Below, piece after piece: positions 18,476 through 27,260 of a stretch of DNA of 62,020 nt. Location of the stretch: NCBI RefSeq assembly GCF_003253995.1, contig NZ_QKZL01000021.1, positions 1-62,020 of the forward strand, given 5' to 3'. Source of the stretch: Palleronia aestuarii. Lineage in GTDB: Bacteria > Pseudomonadota > Alphaproteobacteria > Rhodobacterales > Rhodobacteraceae. The translations under genes and the position numbers were made by a program. How positions within the stretch are numbered: position 1 is the first letter of the stretch; each line of letters opens with the position of its first letter. The notes under the pieces were generated by a model, which was not told where the DNA came from, did not search any database, and worked only from the letters and a program-made list of their open reading frames with translations.

Positions 18476-19251
18476 GTCGTGTAGACCCCGCCCGTGACGT
18501 TGATCCCCTGCCCCGTCATGAAGCCCGAGGCGTCGGAGGCGAGGAAGGCCACGAGCCGGGCGATGTCCTCCGGCTCCTCCAGCCGGCCGAGCGGCGTCTG
18601 CGCGATGTAGTCCGCGATCACCGCGTCGGGCGCGATCCCGCGCAGCTCCGCCTCCCAGGCGACCTCGCGGTCCTGCATCCCCGTCCGCACGAAGCCGGGA
18701 CAGACGGCGTTCACCCGGATCCCCTCGGGCGCGAGCTCGCGCGCGAGCGCCTGCGTCCAGCCCAGGACCGCGAATTTCGAGGCGGAGTAATGGGCGAGGA
18801 ACGGCGCCCCGACCTTCGCCGCGAGCGACGCGGTGTTGACGATGACGCCCCGCCCCGCGGCGAGGAAATCACGCGCCGCAAGCTGGTTCGTCAGGAACAC
18901 GCCGCGCGTGTTGACGTCGAAATTGAAGTCCCATTCCTCGTCGGTCAGGTCGACCGCCCGGTTCATCGTGGAGACACCGGCATTGGCGCAGAGGATCTCG
19001 TATCCCCCGAGCGCAACGCGCGCGGCGGCGAAGGCGGCCTCCACGCTCTCGCGGGTCCTCACGTCGATGCCGATCCCGACATGGTCCGGCCCGAGGCGTC
19101 CGGCCGTCTCCCGCGCGGCCGCCTCGTCGAGATCGGCGATGGCGAGCGTCACGCCATGCTCCGCGAGCGTGGCCGAGATCGCCGCGCCGATCCCCTTCGC
19201 GCCCCCGGTGACGATGGCCCGCCGCCCGGCGAGGTCGGTTCCGATCTTCAT
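18472..19251 (-). CDS. SDR family NAD(P)-dependent oxidoreductase
   Basis: 259 residues. Rossmann cofactor motif TGGAKGIG near residue 15, NAGVS at about 90, catalytic Ser in NTASLAAKV, and Tyr-Lys in YSASK. The C-terminal SGFMTGQGINVTGGVYT is typical of classical SDRs such as polyol or sugar dehydrogenases. D40 or so (AIADLDEA) after the second strand suggests NAD rather than NADP. The ATG at 19251 follows AGGAG and overlaps the TGA of the 65-codon ORF. It probably oxidises a polyol or hydroxy acid in the pathway of this cluster. Confidence 0.88.
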   Translation of the reverse strand: MKIGTDLAGRRAIVTGGAKGIGAAISATLAEHGVTLAIADLDEAAARETAGRLGPDHVGIGIDVRTRESVEAAFAAARVALGGYEILCANAGVSTMNRAVDLTDEEWDFNFDVNTRGVFLTNQLAARDFLAAGRGVIVNTASLAAKVGAPFLAHYSASKFAVLGWTQALARELAPEGIRVNAVCPGFVRTGMQDREVAWEAELRGIAPDAVIADYIAQTPLGRLEEPEDIARLVAFLASDASGFMTGQGINVTGGVYTT

Positions 19252-19445
19252 CCTAGAGGCTCCTGTCCTCGCACGGGCGCGACCGCGAACGGGTCGAGAA
19301 AGCGCCACAATGCGTTTGCGGTGATCGTCGAGACGATGGCGTCGGAACCCGACCGGACGAGCGCCCTGCGCCACCCGATCCGCCACCGGAGTCCCTCGCG
19401 GTGATCCGCACGCCGTGGAGCATCCCCCGCAATCGCGCCGACCAT
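19248..19445 (-). CDS. Small hypothetical ORF (65 residues) joined to both neighbours by stop/start overlap
   Basis: The frame begins with ATG at 19445-19443, overlapping the HAD stop (TGATG), and ends with TGA at 19250-19248, overlapping the SDR start (ATGA). It thus fills the gap between two coupled genes exactly. The protein is basic in its N-terminal half (RRADHREG, RWRIGWRRALVR) and less polar later (DAIVSTITANALWRFL). Codons 18-57 have a third-position GC bias like neighbouring genes. I recognise no family. The alternative is a chance open frame in a GC-rich spacer that carries the SDR ribosome binding site. Confidence 0.45.
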   Translation of the reverse strand: MVGAIAGDAPRRADHREGLRWRIGWRRALVRSGSDAIVSTITANALWRFLDPFAVAPVRGQEPLG

Positions 19446-20143
19446 CAGCCGTCTCCCGCGAGAACCCGCGCCTCGCCCGCGACCAGCGCGACGAGGTCGG
19501 GCAGCCGCGTGACCGTGGCCTCCGCGCCGGGCACCGCGGCATGTTCCGTGGCGATGCCGAAGACCCTGAGCCCCGCCGCCCGGGCCGAGGCGGCGCCGGT
19601 CGCGCTGTCCTCGATCGCGGCGAGCGATCCCGGGGCCAGGTCGAGGCGCCGCGCGGCCTCGAGATAGGGATCGGGGGCGGGCTTGCCGGCCCGCACGTCG
19701 TCGACGCTGATCGAGAAGTCCACGAGACGGTCGATCCCGAGTGCGGCGAGCGTCGCATCGACGACCCTCCGCCGGGAATTCGAGACGCAGACCTGCCGCA
19801 GCCCCGCCCGGCGGAAGGCCTCGAACGTCTCGTGTAGCCCCGGCATCGGTTCGAGCGTGTCGCTGCGCGCGCAGTAGGTCTCCGTGATCCTCTCCTGCCA
19901 CGCCGTCGCGGTCAGGCTTTCGGGGCGCCGGGAGCCGAGGGCCGTCCAGACGTCGTCGAGATGCAGACCGCGGAAATCGTCGTCCCCGAGCCCCGAGAGA
20001 TCGATCCCGCTGGCACTGCAGACCTCCCTGAAGACCGACAGATGCACCGGCTCGTTGTCGGTCAGCGTTCCGTCGATATCCCAGGCAATCGCGCGAAGCG
20101 GGGCGCCCGCGTCCGGCCCGTCCGTCAAACCATTCCGCTGCAC
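19445..20143 (-). CDS. HAD superfamily phosphatase / beta-phosphoglucomutase-like
   Basis: 232 residues. Motif I is WDIDGTLTDNEPVHL (both aspartates present), motif II VSNS, motif III Lys in GKPAPDPYLEAA, and motif IV IEDSATGAASARAAG. The cap insertion after motif I places it in the beta-PGM/phosphoglycolate phosphatase subgroup. It removes phosphate from, or moves it on, a small phosphorylated sugar. The GTG start at 20143 is supported by GAGGAG seven bases upstream. It is the first gene of the minus-strand unit and diverges from the FGGY kinase at 20717. Confidence 0.85.
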   Translation of the reverse strand: MQRNGLTDGPDAGAPLRAIAWDIDGTLTDNEPVHLSVFREVCSASGIDLSGLGDDDFRGLHLDDVWTALGSRRPESLTATAWQERITETYCARSDTLEPMPGLHETFEAFRRAGLRQVCVSNSRRRVVDATLAALGIDRLVDFSISVDDVRAGKPAPDPYLEAARRLDLAPGSLAAIEDSATGAASARAAGLRVFGIATEHAAVPGAEATVTRLPDLVALVAGEARVLAGDG

Positions 20144-20716
20144 GTCCCGCTCCTCGCGATCTCCGTCGTTCCACTCAGGACCGGACGGTCTAAAACAAAT
20201 TCGAACAATGCAACCGCTACCGTGCCTGCCGGGCTGGCTCGGATCGCATCCGTCGTGCCGGAGTGTTAAGGCGGACGGCGGCGTCGTGGAAGACCCGGCG
20301 CTGTGCGATGTCCGGCAAATCGGTAGTCACTTCGCAGTAGATGTCGAGCGGCGCCCCGCCTCCGAGCGAACGCGCGTGGCGTTCCCCCGCCCCGCGATCT
20401 CCGCGCGTCCATCCTCCAGACACTGGCGCAGTACAAAGGTCGGGGGCGAGGGCCCGGAGACGGTGATCGGCCCCGCCCAACGTCCCGCTTTCCTCCCTCT
20501 CGATGCTCGGGGTTTTCCGGCTTGTCCGCCCCGGCGGACCTCCCTACGCTCCCGCCATCGAGCGAACTTGGTCACGAGGCGCCCATGGGACCGAGCGCGT
20601 CCCGATGACGAAGCGGCATTCGGAGGATCGGCGGCAGGACGGGCGGACGGCCCGGCGCGGGACATGCCGCGAATGCAGGGCCGCCGCGGCCCCGGACCGG
20701 ACCTGAGACGCGCGCG
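20144..20716. other. Intergenic region between HAD and FGGY kinase genes, no recognised gene
   Basis: 573 bp that must contain the divergent promoters. The 20190-20220 stretch (AAAACAAATTCGAACAATGC) is relatively AT-rich and is the most promoter-like part. Open frames on both strands have no ribosome binding site and resemble nothing I know; a minus-strand frame at about 20327-20480 is probably just the tail of the open frame antisense to the kinase gene. Nothing else is supported. Confidence 0.45.
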
Positions 20717-22267
20717 ATGTATGTCGGGCTCGATATCGGAACCTCCATGATCAAGGCCGCCCTGTTCGACGAACGGGGCCGGGAAATCGCCGAACGCGGA
20801 CAGCGGGCGAGGCAGCTCCACGCGCCGCTCGGCTGGTCGGAGATCGACGGGGAGGCGACCTGGCGCGCGGTCTGCGCGGTCATCGGCCGCCTGATGGAGG
20901 GGCGCGATCCGCGTGCCCTGCGCGGCATGGGGCTCACCGGCGTGATGCTCGGGGCGTGGCTCGTCGACGGGCGGGGCGACGTCCTGCGCCCGCCGATCCT
21001 CTGGAACGACGCACGCACGCAATCGCTTGTCGACGGGCTCGTGGCGGAGACGCCCGACCTCATCGCGCAGATCTATGGCGAGTCGGGCTCGACCATGCAG
21101 CTCGGCTGCACACTGCCGATCCTCGCATGGCTCCGCCGCCACGAGCCGGAAATTCTCGATCGCGCAAAATGGGCTCTGCCCGCCAAGGATTACATCCGCT
21201 TCCGCCTGACCGGCGAGATCGCGACGGACGAGTCTGAGGGCGCGATGGCCCCCGGCTCGGCGCGCGACCGCACTTATTCCGCATCGCAAGCCGCACGTCT
21301 GGGCGTCTCCGGGCTCACGCATCTCCTCGCACCCGTGCGCCGCGGCGAGACGCTCGGCGGTCGGGTGACGCGCGCCGCGGCGGAGGCGACGGGCCTGCCC
21401 GAGGGCCTGCCGGTTGCGATCGGGACCGGGGACACTTCCGCCTGCGCGCTCGGGGCTGGCTGTTACCGCGCGGAGCAGGCCGCGAGCGTCCTCGGCACGA
21501 CCTGCCTCAACGGCGTCCTCCTCGACGCGCCCGCCTTCGGTCCGGTGCAGGGCCTCCTCTTCATCCTGCCGGGCGGGCTCTGGATGCGGACGATGGTGAA
21601 CGTCGCGGGAACCACGGTGCTCGACTGGGCGCTCGCCACGCTCTGCCGCGATCTCGCCGCCGACCCCGCGCCCTACGACACGATGGGCGCGCTCGCCGCC
21701 GCCGCGCCCGCCCATGCGGGAGGACTCGTCTTCGTCCCCTATCTGTCGGCGAGCGGCGTCATCGCACCCCGGATCGAGCCGCGGGCGCGGGCGGGCTTCA
21801 TGGGCCTCGCGCCGCAGCACGACCGCGCGACGATGCTCCGTGCAATCTACGAGGGCATCGCGCACGCGATCCGCGACTGCTACGCCCAGATCGGCCGTCC
21901 GCCGAGCGATATACGGCTCTGCGGCGGCGGTGCGCGCAGTGCGTTCTGGTCGCAGATAATCGCCGACGCGACCGGCACGGTGGTCGCGGTGCCCGAGGGC
22001 AGCCAGTTCGGCGCCAAGGGCGCGGCGCTCTGCGCGGCCACGGCGATCGGCGACTTCGCCGATATCAGGGAGGCGAGCGCGGCCACCTCCATCCTGCATC
22101 GCCGCCACGAGCCCGACCCGCGCGCCGCCTCCCGCTTCGACGAGGCGCATCTGCGCTACCGCATCGCGGCGGACGCGGCGATGGGGCCGCTCACTGCGAT
22201 GGCGGGACCGCCCCCGCGGGACGGAGCCGCGCGCAAGCCGGACCGATCGCATCCGGGCACGGATTGA
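20717..22267 (+). CDS. FGGY-family carbohydrate kinase (xylulokinase-like)
   Basis: 516 residues. Begins directly with the phosphate-1 motif MYVGLDIGTSMIKAALFDE, then WNDARTQ (sugar-binding region), GTGDTSACALGAG and, near residue 397, LCGGGARSAFWSQIIADATG, the ATP-site motif of xylulokinase-type FGGY kinases. The C-terminal 30 residues are polar and variable. It lies 55 bp upstream of a GMC oxidoreductase on the same strand. Together with the SDR and HAD genes opposite it suggests breakdown of a polyol or rare sugar. Confidence 0.85.
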   Translation: MYVGLDIGTSMIKAALFDERGREIAERGQRARQLHAPLGWSEIDGEATWRAVCAVIGRLMEGRDPRALRGMGLTGVMLGAWLVDGRGDVLRPPILWNDARTQSLVDGLVAETPDLIAQIYGESGSTMQLGCTLPILAWLRRHEPEILDRAKWALPAKDYIRFRLTGEIATDESEGAMAPGSARDRTYSASQAARLGVSGLTHLLAPVRRGETLGGRVTRAAAEATGLPEGLPVAIGTGDTSACALGAGCYRAEQAASVLGTTCLNGVLLDAPAFGPVQGLLFILPGGLWMRTMVNVAGTTVLDWALATLCRDLAADPAPYDTMGALAAAAPAHAGGLVFVPYLSASGVIAPRIEPRARAGFMGLAPQHDRATMLRAIYEGIAHAIRDCYAQIGRPPSDIRLCGGGARSAFWSQIIADATGTVVAVPEGSQFGAKGAALCAATAIGDFADIREASAATSILHRRHEPDPRAASRFDEAHLRYRIAADAAMGPLTAMAGPPPRDGAARKPDRSHPGTD

Positions 22268-22322
22268 CACGGCCCGCCACTCCTCCCAACCCTGTCGCAG
22301 GCACAGGGCCCGGGGTCACCGC

Positions 22323-24041
22323 ATGAGCGCCACGAGCGGGAGAGAGGCCGACGTCATCATCGTCGGCGGCGGCTCCGCCGGCTGCGTCCTCGCCGCGCGG
22401 CTCTCCGAACGGCCCGGGATCCGTGTCCTACTGATCGAGGCGGGCATTGACGCGGAACGGCCCGACGATCACCCCGCCCTCGCGAGCCCCTATCCCGGCA
22501 AGGCCTATACCGACCCGCGATATACCTGGCGGGGCCTGCGCGCGAACTATGGCCATACGGGCGCGAACCGCCCGGAGGCGCGGGCGACGCCGTACGAACA
22601 GGCGCGGCTTCTGGGCGGCGGCTGCGCGATCAACGGGATCGGCGCCAATCGCGGCGCGCCCGGCGATTACGACGATTGGGCGGCGGCGGGCCTGCCGGAC
22701 TGGTCGTTTCGGGATTGCCTGCCCTATTTCCGCAAGCTCGAGCGCGATCTCGATTTCGGCGACGACCCGCTGCACTGTGCGGACGGGCCGTTCCCGGTCC
22801 GACGGCGCGGCGCCGGGATCTGGACGCCCTTCATCCACGCGATGCTCGCCAATTGCGAAGGGCGCGGCATCCCGTTCCTGCCCGACCAGAACGGTCCCTG
22901 GACGGACGGCACGTTCGAGATGGTCGTCAATATGGACGAAAGCCGCCGACGGGTGAGTTGCGCCTGGGCCTACCTGACCGCGGAGGTCCGCGCCCGCCCC
23001 AATCTCGAGATCCGGACGGAGACGCAGGTGGCCGAGCTTCTCTTCGAGGAGGGACGCGCGGTGGGCGTGGTCGCCATCCGTGCGGGCGTGCGGGAGACGC
23101 TCGGGGCAAGGCGCGTGATCCTCTCGGCGGGCGCCCTCGCCTCGCCGGCGATCCTGATGCGCGCGGGGATCGGTCCCGCCGCCCATCTCGCGGAATGCGG
23201 GATCGCGGTGCGGACGAACCTGCCGGGCGTAGGGCAGAACCTCATGGAGCACCCCTCCGCGGGGCTCGTGACCTATCTCAGGCCCCACGCGCGGCAGAGG
23301 GGCCCGCTCGACTACCACATCCCCATCGGCTACCGCTTCTCCTCCGGGCACGATGGCTGTCCGCCGGGCGACATGCACATGAACTTCGTCACCCGCGCCG
23401 CGTGGCACCGGATGGGCAGCCTTTTCGGCCCGCTCTTCTTCTGGGTCAACAAGTCCTACTCGACGGGCCAGCTCCTGCTCGATCCCGCCGACCCGACCGG
23501 CTTTCCGCGGATCGATTTCCGCATGCTGTCGGACCGCCGCGACCTCGTCCGGCTCGCCGACGCGTTCGAACGTGCCGTCACCCTCGCAGCCGACCCGTCG
23601 CTCGCGCGGGTCGTCGACGGCGTCTATGCCGGCGGCCTGTCGGGGCAGGCCCGCAGATACGCTGCACCCTCGCGGCGCAACGGGATCGCGACGGCGCTCG
23701 CCGCCACCGGCATCGATCTCGTCCGCCGCCTGCGGGAGACCGCCCTGCCGTACATGATCGGGAATTTCCGCGATCCCGCGGAGCTCGTCGCCGACCGCGA
23801 CGGGCTCGAGGCCTATCTTCGGACGGTCGTGGGCGGCGTCTGGCATCCGTCCTGCACCTGCCGCATGGGGCCGCCGGACGACGCGATGGCGGTGACCGAT
23901 GCGGGGGGCAAGGTCCGGGGCATCGACGGGCTCTATGTCTGCGATGCCTCGATCATGCCCTCCATTCCCTGCGCGAATACCAACGTGCCGACGATGATGA
24001 TGGCAGAAAAGCTCGCCGACGCGCACAAGGCCACGCTCTGA
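22323..24041 (+). CDS. GMC family FAD-dependent oxidoreductase
   Basis: 572 residues. FAD-binding motif DVIIVGGGSAGCVLAARLSE at residues 10-29, GMC signature ARLLGGGCAINGIGANRG, second signature GALASPAILMRAGIGP, and the C-terminal active site with His in GGVWHPSCTCRMG plus the Asn of ANTNVPTMMMAEKLAD. These enzymes oxidise alcohols (choline dehydrogenase, polyethylene glycol dehydrogenase and others). The protein has no signal peptide. As second gene after an FGGY kinase it may oxidise the polyol used by this cluster; the substrate is unknown. Confidence 0.88.
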   Translation: MSATSGREADVIIVGGGSAGCVLAARLSERPGIRVLLIEAGIDAERPDDHPALASPYPGKAYTDPRYTWRGLRANYGHTGANRPEARATPYEQARLLGGGCAINGIGANRGAPGDYDDWAAAGLPDWSFRDCLPYFRKLERDLDFGDDPLHCADGPFPVRRRGAGIWTPFIHAMLANCEGRGIPFLPDQNGPWTDGTFEMVVNMDESRRRVSCAWAYLTAEVRARPNLEIRTETQVAELLFEEGRAVGVVAIRAGVRETLGARRVILSAGALASPAILMRAGIGPAAHLAECGIAVRTNLPGVGQNLMEHPSAGLVTYLRPHARQRGPLDYHIPIGYRFSSGHDGCPPGDMHMNFVTRAAWHRMGSLFGPLFFWVNKSYSTGQLLLDPADPTGFPRIDFRMLSDRRDLVRLADAFERAVTLAADPSLARVVDGVYAGGLSGQARRYAAPSRRNGIATALAATGIDLVRRLRETALPYMIGNFRDPAELVADRDGLEAYLRTVVGGVWHPSCTCRMGPPDDAMAVTDAGGKVRGIDGLYVCDASIMPSIPCANTNVPTMMMAEKLADAHKATL

Positions 24042-24063
24042 ACCCCGGCGCCCGATACGAGAA

Positions 24064-24090
24064 GGCCCGCCGCGCGGAACGCGGCGGGCC
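24064..24090. terminator. Bidirectional terminator hairpin
   Basis: GGCCCGCCGCG at 24064-24074 pairs perfectly with CGCGGCGGGCC at 24080-24090, with a five-base loop. It lies between the stop codons of the convergent GMC oxidoreductase and symporter genes, so it can serve both. T-tracts are short. Confidence 0.7.
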
Positions 24091-24117
24091 TCTGGTCCCC
24101 GATGCGGGGCCGGGTCG

Positions 24118-25707
24118 CTACTCGCTCGGCGTGACGCCGGGCTGGACCTTGTCGCCGCCCTTGTACTTCGTGATCTCGCCCGAGCGCAGGCGGCGGACAT
24201 AGCTGTCGAGTTCGCCGCGCACGATCGGCATCAGGAAGTAGAGCGCGATGATGTTCACGATCGCCATCGAGAAGAGCATGGCGTCCGAGAAGTCGATCAC
24301 CGGCCCGAGGCTCGCCGCCGCCCCGACGATGATGAAGAGGCAGAAGACGATCTTGAAGGTCAGCTCCTGCACCTTGCCCTCTCCGAAGAGGTAGGTCGTG
24401 GCCTTGAGCCCGTAATAGCTCCACGACAGCATCGTGGAGAAGGCGAAGAGCACGACGGAGATGGCGAGGAGCGGCGGGAACCACGAGAACGCCTGCGCAT
24501 AGGCCTGCGAGGTCAACTCGACCCCCTGCACGCCGCCCTCGGTCGCGATCCGTCCGGCTTCCGCGTTCCAGATATAGAGGCCGGTCTCCGGGTCCTGCTG
24601 CAGCACGCCGGTGATGACGATGACGAGCGCCGTCATGGTGCAAATCACGACCGTGTCGATGAACGGCTCGAGCAGCGCCACGTAGCCTTCCGTCACCGGC
24701 TCCTTGGTCCGCACCGCCGAGTGGGCGATGGCGGCCGAGCCGATCCCCGCCTCGTTGGAGAAGGCCGCGCGCCGGAAGCCCTGGATCAGCGCCCCGGTAA
24801 AGCCGCCCGCGACACCGAGACCCGTGAACGCACCCTCGAAGATCTGGCCGAAGGCCCAGAAGATCTCGTCGTAGTTCCGAAGCAGGATGACGATGGAGAC
24901 GAGGACGTAGAAGATGCCCATGAACGGCACGACCTTCTCGGTCACCCGCGCGATCGACTTCAGCCCGCCCACGATGACGATGAAGACGACGGCCGCGAGG
25001 ATCACGCCGGTGATCCACCCCGGATAGCCACCCAGCACGCCCGAAAGCTGCGCATGCGCCTGATTGGCCTGGAACATGTTGCCGCCGCCCAGCGCGCCGA
25101 GGATGGTGAAGATGCAGAAGATCACGGCGAACACCTTGCCGCCCGGAAGGCCGCGTTCCTTGAAGCCCTTGACCATGTAGTACATCGGCCCGCCGGAGAC
25201 GTTGCCGTCCGGGTACTCGTTGCGGTACTTCACGCCGAGTGTGCATTCGGTGAACTTCGTGGCCATCCCGAAGAGGCCCGCGATCACCATCCAGAACGTG
25301 GCGCCCGGCCCGCCGATGCCCACGGCCACCGCAACGCCCGCGATGTTACCGAGGCCCACGGTGCCCGAGAGCGCGGTGGCGAGCGCCTGGAAATGGCTCA
25401 CCTCGCCCGCGTCGTTCGGGTCCGAATAATCGCCCTTCACCAGCCTTATCGAGTGCAGGAAGCCCTTGAACTGGATGAAGCCGAAATAGACCGAGAAGAC
25501 GACCGCGCCGACGACGAGCCAGAGCGCGATCCAGGAGAAGTTGGTGCCGGGGAGGTTGGCGAAGATGATCGCCACGTACCAGCCGGTATAGTCGGCGAAG
25601 ATGGTGTTGATCATCTCGTCGAGGCCGCCGCCTTCCGCGGCGTCCTGGGCACGCGCGAGGGTCGGCAGCAGGAGAGAGGCTGCGAGGGCCGGAGCGAAAT
25701 GTCTCAT
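24118..25707 (-). CDS. Sodium:alanine symporter family protein (AGCS)
   Basis: 529 residues. After a signal-like N-terminal helix (MRHFAPALAASLLLPTLARA) come about ten membrane segments. AGCS hallmarks: GTVGLGNIAGVAVAVGIGGP, MATKFTECTLGVKYR, GGPMYYMVKGF, and RRAAFSNEAGIGSAAIAH. It imports alanine or glycine with sodium ions. Start ATG at 25707 follows AAGGAG. It lies 13 bp downstream of a UspA gene on the same strand, and shares a hairpin terminator with the GMC gene. Confidence 0.9.
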   Translation of the reverse strand: MRHFAPALAASLLLPTLARAQDAAEGGGLDEMINTIFADYTGWYVAIIFANLPGTNFSWIALWLVVGAVVFSVYFGFIQFKGFLHSIRLVKGDYSDPNDAGEVSHFQALATALSGTVGLGNIAGVAVAVGIGGPGATFWMVIAGLFGMATKFTECTLGVKYRNEYPDGNVSGGPMYYMVKGFKERGLPGGKVFAVIFCIFTILGALGGGNMFQANQAHAQLSGVLGGYPGWITGVILAAVVFIVIVGGLKSIARVTEKVVPFMGIFYVLVSIVILLRNYDEIFWAFGQIFEGAFTGLGVAGGFTGALIQGFRRAAFSNEAGIGSAAIAHSAVRTKEPVTEGYVALLEPFIDTVVICTMTALVIVITGVLQQDPETGLYIWNAEAGRIATEGGVQGVELTSQAYAQAFSWFPPLLAISVVLFAFSTMLSWSYYGLKATTYLFGEGKVQELTFKIVFCLFIIVGAAASLGPVIDFSDAMLFSMAIVNIIALYFLMPIVRGELDSYVRRLRSGEITKYKGGDKVQPGVTPSE

Positions 25708-25720
25708 GACCGGTACTCCT

Positions 25721-26161
25721 TCAGGGAACGATGGTGACGGGGACGGAGGATTGCGCGACGAGGCGGCCCGAGACGCCGCCGAAGATGCGCTCCGCGAGGT
25801 TCCTCTGGCCCAGGCGACCGATGATGATCTGCGTGGCGCCCTTCTCCACGGCGAGCCGGTCGAGGATGTCGGCGGCGTCGCCATGGGCCACGTGCCCCTC
25901 GACGGAGAGCCCCGCCTCCCGCAACTCCTCGATCGCGGGGTCGAGCACCTTGTCGCGGGCGACGTCGATCTCTTCCTCGCGGCGCTTGTGACGGGCCTCG
26001 TTGACCTCGGCGGACTGGAACGTGAAGGGGGACCATTCGATGACGAAGCAGGCCGTGACCTGGCAATCGGTCATCGACCCCGCCTCCTTCTTCACGAATT
26101 CGATCACCCGGCGGGCCGCATCCGATCCGTCCAGCCCGACCACGATATGCGTTGACGCCAT
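25721..26161 (-). CDS. Universal stress protein (UspA family)
   Basis: 146 residues, one Usp domain. The N-terminal strand HIVVGLDGSDAARRV and the C-terminal nucleotide-binding motif IIIGRLGQRNLAERIFGGVS-G-RLVAQSSVPVTIV match the ATP-binding class (G-2x-G-9x-G-S/T). Usp proteins bind ATP and support survival under stress; many sit next to transporters and modulate them. Here it is the upstream partner of the sodium:alanine symporter with only 13 bp between them, so the two are probably co-transcribed. Confidence 0.9.
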   Translation of the reverse strand: MASTHIVVGLDGSDAARRVIEFVKKEAGSMTDCQVTACFVIEWSPFTFQSAEVNEARHKRREEEIDVARDKVLDPAIEELREAGLSVEGHVAHGDAADILDRLAVEKGATQIIIGRLGQRNLAERIFGGVSGRLVAQSSVPVTIVP

Positions 26162-26318
26162 TCCGACCTCCTTGGCAGCTACACGATTTCGCGAGCCTAA
26201 CAGGCGTTGGCCGTTAACCTAGCCTTAATATTTTCGGCCCGCCTTTCGGGGAAAGGTGTGCTTGTGGCGCCTCTGGCGCCGCCATAGACTCCCCCCAACG
26301 TCCCAGACCGAGGTTGTC

Positions 26319-27224
26319 ATGCAGATCGCGATGATGGCGCAAAACGCCAATCTTTACTCACACAAGCGCCTGAAGGAGGCGGCCGAGGCGCGCGGCCACG
26401 ACTTCACCATCATCAAGACGCTCGGCTGTTACATGAACATCGCCTCGCGGCGTCCGGAGGTCTATTACAACGGCGAGAAGCTGCCCAAATATGATGCGGT
26501 CATTCCCCGGATTGGCGCGTCGGTGACCTTCTACGGTCTCGCTGTTCTGCGCCAGTTCGAGATGCAGGGCGTCTATCCGCTGAACGAGTCGGTCGCGATC
26601 GGCCGCTCCCGCGACAAGCTCCGCTCGATGCAGCTCATGGCCCGCGACGGGATCGGCCTGCCCGTCACCACCTTCGCGCACGACCCGAAGCAGACGGAGG
26701 AGGTGCTCAAGATCGCGGGCGGCGCGCCGACCGTGATCAAGCTTCTCGAGGGCACGCAGGGCATCGGCGTCGTGCTCGCCGACACCGACCGCTCCGCCAA
26801 GTCGGTGATCGAGGCGTTCCGGGGCGCCAACGTCAACATCATGGTGCAGGAATTCATCAAGGAGGCGGGCGGGACAGACATCCGCGCCCTCGTCGTCGGC
26901 GGCAAGGTCATCGCCGCGATGAAGCGCACCGGGGCCGAGGGGGAGTTCCGCTCCAATCTGCATCGCGGCGGCTCCGCCCAGACGATCAAGATTTCGCCCG
27001 AGGAACGCGCAACCGCGATCCGCGCCGCGAAGTCGATGGGGCTCAACGTCTGCGGCGTCGACATGCTGCGCGCCAATCACGGCCCCGTCGTGATGGAGGT
27101 GAACTCCTCGCCCGGCCTCGAAGGGGTGGAGAAGGCCACGGGGATCGACATCGCGGGCAAGATCGTGGAGTTCATCGAGAAGAACGCCCGTCCCGGCAAG
27201 ACCAGCACCCGCGGCCGCGGCTGA
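26319..27224 (+). CDS. rimK: RimK-type alpha-L-glutamate ligase
   Basis: 301 residues, the usual RimK length. An N-terminal RimK domain ([31 protein letters not shown]) is followed by an ATP-grasp domain with [33 protein letters not shown] and, near the C-terminus, [19 protein letters not shown], carrying the Mg-binding Glu and Asn. RimK adds glutamate residues to the C-terminus of ribosomal protein S6. The ATG at 26319 gives the canonical N-terminus. It is followed after 36 bp by an AstE-like gene. Confidence 0.93.
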   Translation: MQIAMMAQNANLYSHKRLKEAAEARGHDFTIIKTLGCYMNIASRRPEVYYNGEKLPKYDAVIPRIGASVTFYGLAVLRQFEMQGVYPLNESVAIGRSRDKLRSMQLMARDGIGLPVTTFAHDPKQTEEVLKIAGGAPTVIKLLEGTQGIGVVLADTDRSAKSVIEAFRGANVNIMVQEFIKEAGGTDIRALVVGGKVIAAMKRTGAEGEFRSNLHRGGSAQTIKISPEERATAIRAAKSMGLNVCGVDMLRANHGPVVMEVNSSPGLEGVEKATGIDIAGKIVEFIEKNARPGKTSTRGRG

Positions 27225-27260
27225 TCCCGCCGCCTGGCGGCAGAACAGGGAAAGGTTTCG

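Noticed and set aside
20327-22270. 647-codon minus-strand open frame opposite the FGGY kinase
   Set aside because: Antisense of a well-defined FGGY kinase with all motifs; composition is typical for antisense frames.
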